DNA of 64,000 bases from the NCBI GenBank assembly GCA_029298735.1, contig JANSLP010000005.1:186001-250000 (forward strand), written 5' to 3'. Position numbers and translations under genes: made by a program. The DNA is from Ophiostoma sp. CBS 140.51. Its lineage: Eukaryota > Ascomycota > Sordariomycetes > Ophiostomatales > Ophiostomataceae. Of the stretch, positions 56,156 to 64,000 are shown in pieces; position 1 is the first letter of the stretch; each line of letters starts with the position of its first letter. The notes under the pieces are model-generated. The model was not told the DNA's origin, did not search any database, and saw only the letters and a list, made by a program, of their open reading frames with translations.

Positions 56156-57614
56156 TTACAATTCATCACGACCGGTGGCGACGGCCTCACCCTCCTTGAT
56201 CTCGGCCTCCTTCTTTGTCTCCTTGATCTCGACCTTCTCCGTCGGCTGCCAGTCCAGTGCCTTGAGACGCTCCGACAGGATCGGGTGCGAGAAGTGATAG
56301 TTGGCATACATCCAGTCGGCGTCCATGGTGCTCAAATTCTGGATCTGCAGCTTGATGAGCGAGCGCGCCAGGGGCTCGTCGTAGCCGAGACCGCGCGCGA
56401 ATGCATCGGCCTGGAACTCGTAGCGGCGGCTCAGAATGTTCATGAGCAGCTTGATGACCATGTCCATGGGGGCCAGGGCGTCCGAAAACAACATGAAGCC
56501 GATAATGATGGGCCGCTGGTTGACGAAGCCGAAGTCGGCGTACAGGCTCTTGTTGTTGACAAATACGGAAAACAAGGCGAAAATGTAAAAGAAGTGCGCT
56601 TGTGAGATGGCAAACAGGCGGGTCGTGTGACCCAGACTCCAGTGGCCGAGCTCGTGTGCGAGGACGGCAACGACCTCCTCGGTCTCGCTCTTCTCGATCA
56701 AGGTATCGTAAATGACAATGTGCTTCTTCCAGGGCAGACCGAAAAAGTAGGCGTTGCTGTGGGCGCTGCGGCGGCTGCCGTCAATGACATAGAGCTCGTG
56801 GAGCGGGAACTTGAGCTTCTTGGCGAGATCTTCAACGTCCGTCTTGAGCGCGCCCTCCTCGAGCGGGGACAGCTTGTTGAACAGCGGCAGGATGACAATC
56901 GGGTATATAGAAATCATAAAGACTTGGAGACCAGCGCCAAAGAGCCAGACATAGTAAAAGAACTGGTCACCGGTGCGGCGGATAATCGACGAGAAGGCAG
57001 CGATAATGGGCGGGACGAGCGTAAACGTGAGCAGCTGGGTCTTGAGAATGTCGGTAACAAAAATCTTGGGCGTCTGCTTGTTGAAGCCAAACTTGGCCTC
57101 GAGCACAAAGGTGTGGTAGACAGAGGCGGGCAGCGACAGCAGTTGGTTCAGCAGAATGGTGACGAGGACAAAGGCAATAGACTGGCCGATTTCGCCCTGG
57201 AAGCGTGCCGGCGCAAACTGCAGCAGCAGCTGGCCCGACCACGCCCAGAGCTTGGGCAGCAAGTCAAACTGGAAAAAGGCAAAGTTCTGCAGCTGGTTCC
57301 AGATGCCATTGACGAGCTCGAACTTGGCCTTGGCGCGGCCGTACGCCTGGCTCTTGTCAAAGACTTCCTGGGAGACCTCGTGCTGCAAGACCTTGGGCGC
57401 CTTGGTGGCCTTGAGAACCTGGTATTGGCGGAACGAGAGGAGGCCTTCGAAAAAGTATTGTGCGAGGGAGAAGCCCATAATCAGGCGCTTCCATGGGAAG
57501 GCCGGGCGGTCGAGGAACCGGGCGAGGCGCTGGAAGTGTTAGTGGGGGACATGATGATGGAGAAGCTATTCAGCAAAGACCGCGATGACGACCTACCTGG
57601 AGAAGACCCAGCAT
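56156..57614 (-). CDS. STE24: CaaX prenyl protease Ste24 (zinc metallopeptidase)
   Basis: Two exons (57614-57597, 57529-56156) encode 463 residues. Ste24 is a multi-span ER/inner nuclear membrane M48 protease that removes the aaX residues from farnesylated proteins and clips the a-factor precursor a second time. Exon 1 encodes only MLGLLQ, and a 67-bp intron (GTAGGT, CACTAAC, TTCCAG) follows. Visible signatures: FPWKRLIMGFS, then EVSQEVFDKSQAYGRAKAKF, FVLEAKFGFNKQTPKIFVTD, and the zinc motif HELGH at about 297-301 in VVAVLAHELGHWSLGH. The third ligand region is YEFQADAFARGLGY (Glu near 374). At least six hydrophobic helices are seen. The C-terminus is charged (EIKETKKEAEIKEGE) without a lysine ER-retrieval signal. 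The length is typical for the family. No in-frame ATG lies upstream before the leader, so the short exon 1 is preferred. Confidence 0.94.
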
Positions 57615-58402
57615 GATGGCGGTGTTGGCGGTGACGATGGGAAAAGGGTCGTTGAAAGAAAAAGAGTTGGAAGATGGAGCTTCGGAAGCTCTGGCGATGA
57701 TGTTGTAAAAAGGGAAAGTGCGAAAAAGGAGAGACAGGAAGAAGAAATCAGGAACAAGTCACAGAAACAGAAATAGACCGAAAGGGAAGGTCCGGAGGGG
57801 CCGCAATGTTTCTTTCCTCGAGGGCACTCTGACGGCTTTTCCTTTGGCGAAGGAAGTTACGAAAGGGAGAGAATGTTGAAATGGAAGGCGTGAATGAGGG
57901 ACGCAAGTCCAGGGGTCTTCCAATGACAATAGCAACACCCAACAGAACCGAAGAGGCAAGGGCGACCTGTCCGTTTGCAAGCTGGCCTCCTTCCTTTCAG
58001 GTTCAGGCGTTTCGCATTGTGCGGAGCTTTAGTGGAACGCGGGCGCAAATGGCGTCGCTGGCGGAACTTATTACCTTGATAGATGCATATTGCAGGGGTA
58101 GTGCGGGAAACGCCCGCCTCGACCTGTGAATGGCTAAATTGCGCCGTCTTACAGCGCGACCGACACTATATCGATATTGGATAGATGCATATTAGAGATC
58201 CAGAACAGCTTCACCCGGAGGATCATTTGAGTCGGTGTTTTCTCTTCAGTTAAAACAAATATGGTATCTTATTAGAACGATCGCACTATGGAAGCTATTT
58301 AAAATGCAAAAATGAAGCCGTTTAACGCCCAGAGCCTTTGTTGCCGTCGTTGTGGCTCATCTCATCCTCCTCACCCAATTTCTTCTTAACTCAATTTCTC
58401 AA
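57615..58402. other. STE24 upstream region and 3' region of the small membrane gene
   Basis: About 790 bp without a gene. The 57.66-57.78 kb part is pyrimidine-rich in the STE24 sense direction (leader). Short frames between 57750 and 58130 on both strands have no coding support. Confidence 0.5.
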
Positions 58403-58870
58403 TCAATTCCTCGGAATTCTCATGTTGACCTTGACTCTTTCTAGCAGCTGTTCGTCTGTGTCGCTTGGTTGCGGGTGCAAGTTTCTCTGTCACAGATGAA
58501 GAAGGAGGGAGTTAGCCCGTCTGCCGCGTCTTGTTTCCCGACACCCAGCCGAGAGCCAAGTCTTGAGCGTGAGCACCTACCGCAGCCAGCCACCGCCGCA
58601 ATTCCTCGCGCGTCCATGTCTCTGGTGCACCCGTGGGGTCTTCTGTTGCCGGGAACATGTCGCCGCCCCAGATGGCCCAGATGGCGACGCCTGTCACAAG
58701 TCCAGAGAATGCTAATTTGTTAGTGAGGAGCAGTCGAGTGTGAGTCGAGTGTGAGTCTACTTACCCAAGAAGGCGTTCTGTATATGTTAGCATTGAACGT
58801 GAGAGCATGTATGGGATCAGTCTGAGATATGACGTACCTTGGACCGCATTGCCTTATCTAATGGAGTCAT
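58403..58870 (-). CDS. Small conserved fungal membrane protein with HeH/SAP-like motif
   Basis: Assembled from four exons (58870-58838, 58777-58765, 58711-58581, 58486-58403) into 86 residues. It starts MTPLDKAMRSKNAF. One hydrophobic helix follows (AFSGLVTGVAIWAIWG), then GGDMFPATEDPTGAPETW. The C-terminal TREELRRWLAARNLHP plus DEQLLERVKVNMR resembles the helix-extended-helix repeat of Ish1/Msc1 and SAP domains. Introns are 60, 53 and 94 bp with donors GTACGT, GTAAGT and GTAGGT and CTAAC branch sites in the first two. All joins are in phase. A second acceptor 21 nt downstream (58690) also keeps the frame but shortens the membrane helix. Similar small proteins occur in other filamentous ascomycetes as I remember them; function is unknown. 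The gene diverges from RPL38. Confidence 0.75.
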
Positions 58871-59452
58871 GATTCTTTTCGAGCTCCTTCGAGTAAAATT
58901 GTCGAGACAAAGTGAGATAAAGTGAGGCTGCGACCTCAATTGAAGAGTTGTAAACAGCAGAAATGTCACTTTTCACCGGACAATGAAAATCGACTTACAA
59001 CTAACTTATATCGCCTGGCTGTTTAACTCAACGTGGCTCTTTTGCCACCTGGGTTTGATGTCGTCGCCTCGCCGTTCGACTTTCAAGGCAACCACTTAAC
59101 ATTTAGCGCCTCCAGTGCTGTTGCTCAACTGAACGGTCATTGACTGTTGAAAGAGTCGACTTTGGATGAAATCTTACATAAGCAACCAGACGACATGGTC
59201 CGTGCACGATCACTCACGTGCGTAGCCCACACAAAAATTGTTTGCTCGAAAAAAATACAGGTGGAGCCCCAGCGAAAAGAGCGAAAAAAATTAAGGAAGG
59301 AGGGACTGGCGGACAGAATTGCCTGGGCAAAAAAAGTGTGCCATTTTCGCTTCGCAGCCCCACGAAAGTTTGAACATCACCAACTTGCAACCATCACCAA
59401 TCCAACAACCTTTTCTTCTTTAAACCACCAAACCCCCCCAAAATCAGCCAAA
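58871..59452. promoter_or_regulatory. Divergent upstream region of the small membrane gene (-) and RPL38 (+)
   Basis: 582 bp between two start codons must contain both promoters. The RPL38-proximal 100 bp is a C/A/T-rich leader (CAACAACC, CCACCAAACCCCCCC) typical of fungal ribosomal protein genes. No further gene is seen. Confidence 0.6.
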
Positions 59453-59945
59453 ATGCCCCGCGAAGTTGGTGACATCAAGCAGGTGTGTACCCTCCACGAC
59501 GCCCGAAAGAATTGGACCCAGTTGGGTCGATTGCGGTGAAAGTGCTGTCCAAATGCTGACCTTGTTTCTTTTCTTCAGTTCATCGAGATCTGCCGGCGTG
59601 AGGATGCGTCCGGTGAGTAGCCTACGAGCAAACCCCGATACGATACGACGACGACGATTCAACGGACGAGCGATCGAATATGTCGAACAGGATTAGAATC
59701 TAACAGAACACAGACGCCCGGATCAAGAAGAGCAAGAAGACCAGCCTGACCAAGTTCAAGGTCCGGTGCAAGCGCAACCTGTACACCCTGGTCCTCAAGG
59801 ACTCTGACAAGGCCGACAAGCTGAAGCAGAGCCTGCCCCCTAGTATGTTCCCGCATGAGAGTTGAACAATGCCGAATGAACGTCCACTAACAACTTAGAC
59901 CTGACCTGCACCGAGGTCAGCAAGAAGAACAAGAAGTCGGCATAA
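59453..59945 (+). CDS. RPL38: 60S ribosomal protein eL38
   Basis: Four exons (59453-59482, 59579-59612, 59714-59842, 59899-59945) encode 79 residues. eL38 is a small basic protein of the cytosolic large subunit. The joined sequence starts MPREVGDIKQ|FIEICRREDAS, continues ARIKKSKKTSLTKFKVRCKR and NLYTLVLKDSDKADKLKQSL, and ends TCTEVSKKNKKSA, matching the family end to end at its normal length. Introns are 96, 101 and 56 bp with donors GTGTGT, GTGAGT and GTATGT and acceptors TTCAG, CACAG and CTTAG. High intron density with short first exons is usual for fungal ribosomal protein genes. Converges on the ABM-like gene. Confidence 0.97.
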
Positions 59946-60413
59946 ATGGTTGACACGCACGGCGCGCGTGGATAGGGCAATTTGGGGTTAAAAATAACAT
60001 ATCATTTCACCTGTTGTACTAGAAACAACCAGCAGAAAACGAAAAAGGAATTCAAAAAATTTCAAAACAGCCTGCCTTTTCACCTGTCCTTTCGTTTTCT
60101 CTCCGACGACGAAGCACACCGCATTGAAGGAGAACGGGGAACATGAGAATCTAGGGATCAACCAGCTGGATGGCCACCATTGGGGCTGTCGCTGGTTTAA
60201 CGACGGCGTTTTTTGTTTCTCAGAAATGAGAAGAAAGGATTCATTGCTTCCAATGCAGTTTTCTTTGACTTGACCCTGTTACACGCAGCAAGTGATGATG
60301 AATCTCAGCAACGACGACAAACGGCACAACCACAATACGACGGACGAAAGCAAGGAGCAACACTTCAGCTTGGACATGGGTTTAGTCATATTGGCTATAG
60401 ACTCTCCTCCATC
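59946..60413. other. Intergenic region between convergent RPL38 and ABM-like gene
   Basis: 468 bp of 3' sequence for both genes. A-rich just after the RPL38 stop (60000-60060). Nothing else is seen. Confidence 0.5.
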
Positions 60414-61133
60414 CTACAACAATCGCTTGTAGTGCTTCGAGTCCCGGCCATCGAGCAGGCTCGTAAACGCCGCCAGCTTCGGGCCAATGTCCGTGTCCGC
60501 AATTGCATAGTGCGCTTCCCGGCTCTCCCACCCGGCCACCAGCACATACTCTTCCTTGTCCTCGCCCGTCGCCGCATCCTTTTCCTTGTCCACCCGCCAC
60601 GCACCCCGTACAATGTTGGGCGACGTGTAACCCTCAATGAGGCCCTTGGTGTCGTTCAATGCCTTTTCGAACTCGGCCTTCTTGCCTGCCGTCACGTACA
60701 TCCGCGTAACACTAATCACAGGGCTGTCCAGCAGTGCCCGCTTGCCCTCGGGTATCGGCTCGCCCGCATTCGTAAAGACATCGCCCTCTGTGTGCACCAG
60801 AATCACCGGCTTGGCTGGGTCGTCATCGCCCTTGGGCTGGTACAGGTGCTTGCCAATGGCCGGCAGCAAGGTGTCCCGGTCCGGGTCGGTCGTGGCCCAC
60901 TCTGTATGCTGATCGACGGTTGTCCATGTGGCTGCCAAGAGCACCGATGCCGGGTCCTCAATCTGCTGTAGCAGCCATGCGCGGCTGCCCGTCGTGGGGT
61001 TGGCGCCCGTGGCGGCCGGGTCGATCTTGAGCCATTTTGTTTGGGAAGCAAGCGCGGCCTCGACGGCGCTCCGGAACTCGGGCGTGAATGTCTCGCCGGA
61101 ACCCTTGGTGACACCGAATTCCGTGACGGTCAT
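60414..61133 (-). CDS. ABM-like (dimeric alpha/beta-barrel) fungal protein
   Basis: A single exon of 239 codons with GC-rich third positions. The protein appears to be two repeats. The first (about 1-115) runs MTVTEFGVTKGSGETFTPEF to a segment SVLLAATWTTVDQHTEWATT. The second (about 135-235) has SPVISVTRMYVTAGKKAEFE and YVLVAGWESREAHYAIADT. Each half shows the pattern of antibiotic-biosynthesis-monooxygenase/ferredoxin-like folds: beta-strand, helix with EFxxAL, then a W-containing strand followed by His. Such fungal proteins are small cytosolic enzymes or stress proteins of unknown reaction. I see no catalytic signature that fixes a substrate, so the call is at fold level only. No signal peptide is seen. 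The start is the first ATG. The gene diverges from ERG12. Confidence 0.65.
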   Translation of the reverse strand: MTVTEFGVTKGSGETFTPEFRSAVEAALASQTKWLKIDPAATGANPTTGSRAWLLQQIEDPASVLLAATWTTVDQHTEWATTDPDRDTLLPAIGKHLYQPKGDDDPAKPVILVHTEGDVFTNAGEPIPEGKRALLDSPVISVTRMYVTAGKKAEFEKALNDTKGLIEGYTSPNIVRGAWRVDKEKDAATGEDKEEYVLVAGWESREAHYAIADTDIGPKLAAFTSLLDGRDSKHYKRLL

Positions 61134-63331
61134 TGTGAGAGTGGTTGTGTGTATGACGTGTGCGTGGATGTTGTTGAATGGTGATGTTGGGGTCGTTATT
61201 GAGTCAACTTGTTGATATTGTCTAAATTTGATTTTCTCTCATTCAATTTTGTGCTTCAATGAAGCTATCACCCACGTATTTCACTTTTATATAAATCGCA
61301 ATTCAATGAGGGGCATGAGGAGCTGTAAATGTCATGAGCTCTGGGGAAAATGACAAGCCCGGAAAAAGAAGCCCGCGTCTCAGGCGCATTAGAGTCAAAT
61401 GGCGTGCAGATGCCGGATAGTCTACAGCAGCGTGTATCTCCACGAATATCTGGAGAATAAAAATATCGTTATTGCAGTCGATGTGACATACAATCACAAA
61501 TGTGTAAATGAGTTCCCAAATGCATTGTTTACTTACTTAATCTTGTATTTGATTTTTATCGCCACCGTCGAAGCTCGGACCGGGATTCGGCCTATTTTGT
61601 TGTAAGATGGGGTTGACAGGCAACCAATCGGGCAACTATCTCACTGAGAACTGCGCTACATCGTTCAAGCTCATTTAAAATTTGATGTCATCGTAACAGT
61701 TGTAACTTTGAATAGGCAGCGTCTTTCGAGGAGCTCCGACTTCGCAAGAAATCAGTGACACAAGCGGCCCCAATTCCTCGACAACTGGCCATTGTTCGCT
61801 TATTTTTTTCATTAGCACTCTGTAATTTCGTCCTCCATCGTTTTGTATGTGAAACACCGTCGCGCTGTCTTGTCGTGTCGTGTCGTGGTGTTGTGTTCTG
61901 TTGTCGTCCTAATATGCTCAGATATCGTGGCAAGGGTGATCTTCCCAACTTAATGGAACGGGCAGGGCGGGACGTATTTACAGTGGAGCACAGAAGTTTA
62001 CAATTGCCAGGCCTGTGTCGTAATAGTGCAGTGAAACTGCAGGACAAGAGTGCGCCAGCACGGCAAGAGCGCACGGAGCACGGCACACAGTCGAAGAGAG
62101 GCCTGGCAAGGTTAGCTGGACTGGACGACCATGGTGGGCTGCCCCTTCCTTCTTTGGGCGTTCCCCTGACAGGGCGCGATTCTAGGCCGCCGCGAATAAT
62201 AAGATTGCTCGATGGCAGATGGGAAGCTGCGACTCTTCACAATTGCGTCGAACAAGACACGAACCAGGCAGAAGAATTAATCGGGCGCGGGACGGCAGGA
62301 GCAATCAATGTCCAGGAAAATGTAGAAAGAGGGGAAGTTGACAAGAAACAAACGGGAAAGAGCAATCGACTCGAGAGTGTACTTTGTACTATCAATTGTT
62401 GGGGAAAGAGCGGGCGGTGCTTTCCCCTTTCCCAGCCGGGCAATAACAAGTCGAGAGCGGAGTTTACAAACGTCGTCACTTGACGGCAGACGGCCCAGCG
62501 AAACGAACCTGACCCAATTTGCTATCACTTCCAGAATCTGCCCCTGGCCCTTGCCGTTTTCACCGAACCTCGTTCGTGGCTTCCATTCGAGGTTTCCACT
62601 CCTTCTGTTGCTCCTTCCCCAGCTTGGTCACGGCTCCTGCCCCTTATTTTACTTTGTGGAAATATTTCCTTCGTCAACTTCCTGCAATATTTACTGCAAC
62701 ATCCTAGTTTCTGCCTCACTTTTTGCAAAACCTACAAAAACTCAAATCTTCCTTCGTCCTTTCTCCTCCTCCCCCTCCCGCTTCTCTCCAACCAACCAGC
62801 ACACGCGCACACGACCCCCTCCCCTGAATACCGGGACGACCTGCAGCTAAAAACAACACGCAGCTCCCCCAACAGATTTATCTGATTCCCAATTCGAATT
62901 GTTCGAATCATTCGAATCATTCGAATCATTCGAATCCGTCGACAACAACTGCCCACACCGATTCGTCCACGCCCGCATTTGCAGCGCGCTCTTTTACTAC
63001 TTTTAACGCACCTTCGACGCTTCCTTTCACCCTCTAACGATTGTTTCCATTCAATAGCCCTCTCGGCGTGCGTTCTAGCCGTGCAATTGGATGCGATCGA
63101 CAACGCCGCCCCTTTGTTCTTTGTCCCCAATTGAACAACAGAGACAAGCTAGACCCCTCCGCTTGCGCGCCTGTTGCCGTCTCCTGGCGTCCTGGTTTTG
63201 CCCCTAAATCCCCTAATTCTTTGACCTCGTGACTGCAAGTGCGCCCGGCGCGCTCCACTACCGAAACAAGAGGGAAAAGGACCCAAAGACTAAAGAGAAC
63301 CTAAAGGGGACCTAAAAAAGAAACAAAAGGG
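61134..63331. promoter_or_regulatory. 2.2-kb divergent upstream region of ABM-like gene (-) and ERG12 (+)
   Basis: No gene is supportable. The frame at 61755-62483 (+, 242 codons) has no domain and mixed composition. The last 800 bp before ERG12 (62.52-63.33 kb) are C/T-rich on the + strand, fitting a long leader. They include a 9-bp tandem repeat around TTCGAATCA at 62893-62937. Confidence 0.5.
62893..62937. repeat. Five tandem 9-bp units containing TTCGAA
   Basis: The units are TTCGAATTG, TTCGAATCA (three copies) and TTCGAATCC, head to tail, in the likely promoter/leader of ERG12. TTCGAA is palindromic, so the array also presents regularly spaced (9 bp) inverted sites. Confidence 0.9.
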
Positions 63332-64000
63332 ATGACCAGCGGCATCCATGGGCTCAGCCGAGACGTCGACCGTCTTCGCATCGCCATGACCGCCAACGAC
63401 GAGGTCGCCGCTGCCGCAGCAAAAGCAGACGCAACAAATCTACAGGCACAGGCCCGCTACAGGATGAACCGTAAGGCGTCCAGTCCCATGATGCCGGCCT
63501 TTATGGTCTCGGCCCCTGGCAAGGTCATTGTCTTTGGCGAGCACGCCGTCGTGCACGGCAAGGTGAGTTGAATCCCTTCTTTTGTTTGAAAGCTTCCCCA
63601 AAGTCATGACCACAACTAACGCGACGTCAGGCCGCCGTGGCTGCTGCCATTTCCCTCCGCTCCTACCTCCTCGTCACCTCCCTCTCCAAGTCCAAGCGCA
63701 CTGTGACGCTCCGCTTCCCCGACATCGACATGTCCCACACCTGGAACATTGACGAGCTGCCCTGGGAGATCTTCTCGAAGCCCGGCAAGAAGAAGTTCTA
63801 CTACGACCTAGTCACTAGCCTCGACCAGGACCTGCTCGACGCCATCCAGCCGCATCTCGCCAGCGTTTCGCCATCCAAGTCGGAGCACGAGCGCAAGGTC
63901 CACCAGGCATCCGCTCTGTCCTTCCTCTACCTGTTTCTGTCACTCGGCTCCCAAAAATTCCCCGGCTGCGTCTACACACTGCGGTCAACAATCCCCATTG
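63332..64000 (+). CDS. ERG12: Mevalonate kinase Erg12, N-terminal part (runs off window)
   Basis: Exon 1 (63332-63562) and the start of exon 2 (from 63631) are present; the gene continues beyond 64000. Mevalonate kinase phosphorylates mevalonate in the sterol/isoprenoid pathway (GHMP kinase family). After a 50-residue variable head comes FMVSAPGKVIVFGEHAVVHG (residues about 57-76), the N-terminal GHMP substrate motif. Exon 2 continues AAVAAAISLRSYLLVT, then TLRFPDIDMSHTWNIDELPW and SALSFLYLFLSLGSQKFPG, all as in fungal Erg12. The 68-bp intron has GTGAGT, ACTAAC and GTCAG and splits GK|AAV as expected. The first ATG is used. Later in-frame Met codons (residues 19 and 45) are possible starts, and the variable head leaves this open. 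The ATP-binding loop lies outside the window. Confidence 0.93.

Noticed and set aside
56627..57616. 329-codon frame antisense to STE24
   Set aside because: Shadow of a well-supported gene; composition follows STE24 codon bias and no family is recognised.
61755..62483. 242-codon + frame upstream of ERG12
   Set aside because: No domain, mixed composition, and lies in the divergent promoter interval.
1..64000. CRISPR arrays, bacterial operons, prophage or rRNA genes
   Set aside because: None seen. The short direct repeats lack regular unique spacers, and the gene structure is eukaryotic throughout.

Overview
The window is nuclear DNA of a filamentous ascomycete, most likely a Sordariomycete. 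The evidence is many short spliceosomal introns (about 50-100 bp, GTRNGY donors, CTRAY branch sites about 10 nt before the acceptor), GC-rich third codon positions inside genes, pyrimidine-rich leaders, and fungal versions of Bre1, Gyp1, Ste24, Hrp1 and an ORP1-like protein. The wide intergenic spacing and the expanded Ala/Gln/Asn/Gly runs would fit Ophiostomatales (Sporothrix-like), but that placement is a weak inference.

Layout, left to right. The 3' end of a SARAF-family gene (+) converges on BRE1 (-), which shares a divergent promoter region with BDP1 (+). BDP1 converges on RAD23 (-), followed by a four-TM fungal membrane protein (-) with a 7.6-kb gene-poor upstream region. Next is a large ORP1-like regulator (-) whose two exons are separated by a 950-bp intron. 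A 16-kb gene-poor stretch (25.9-42.3 kb) then holds one clear gene, a tRNA-Gly(GCC), and a few ambiguous open frames. GYP1 (-, six exons including one of 10 nt) and HRP1 (+, with a 1.7-kb intron) diverge from a common region. The last third is gene-dense: a secreted GH3 beta-glucosidase (+), mitochondrial bL34 (-), the CaaX protease STE24 (-), an 86-residue membrane/HeH-like protein (-), ribosomal eL38 (+), an ABM-like two-repeat protein (-), and the start of mevalonate kinase ERG12 (+).

These are mostly unrelated housekeeping genes; there is no operon or biosynthetic cluster. Two pairs touch related processes. BRE1 (H2B ubiquitination) and RAD23 (ubiquitin receptor and DNA repair) are ubiquitin-linked. 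ERG12 and STE24 lie at two ends of isoprenoid/prenyl-protein metabolism (mevalonate supply and CaaX processing). I regard both as coincidental neighbours.

The most unusual observations concern splicing. The beta-glucosidase reading frame can only be kept open by two adjacent canonical introns separated by a single-nucleotide exon, so that one glycine codon is split over three exons. GYP1 has a 10-nt exon. The long HRP1 intron contains an ATG-initiated segment ending at an in-phase donor, which would give an alternative N-terminus directly ahead of RRM1. All gene models were assembled by hand from splice motifs and reading frame, without transcript or database evidence.
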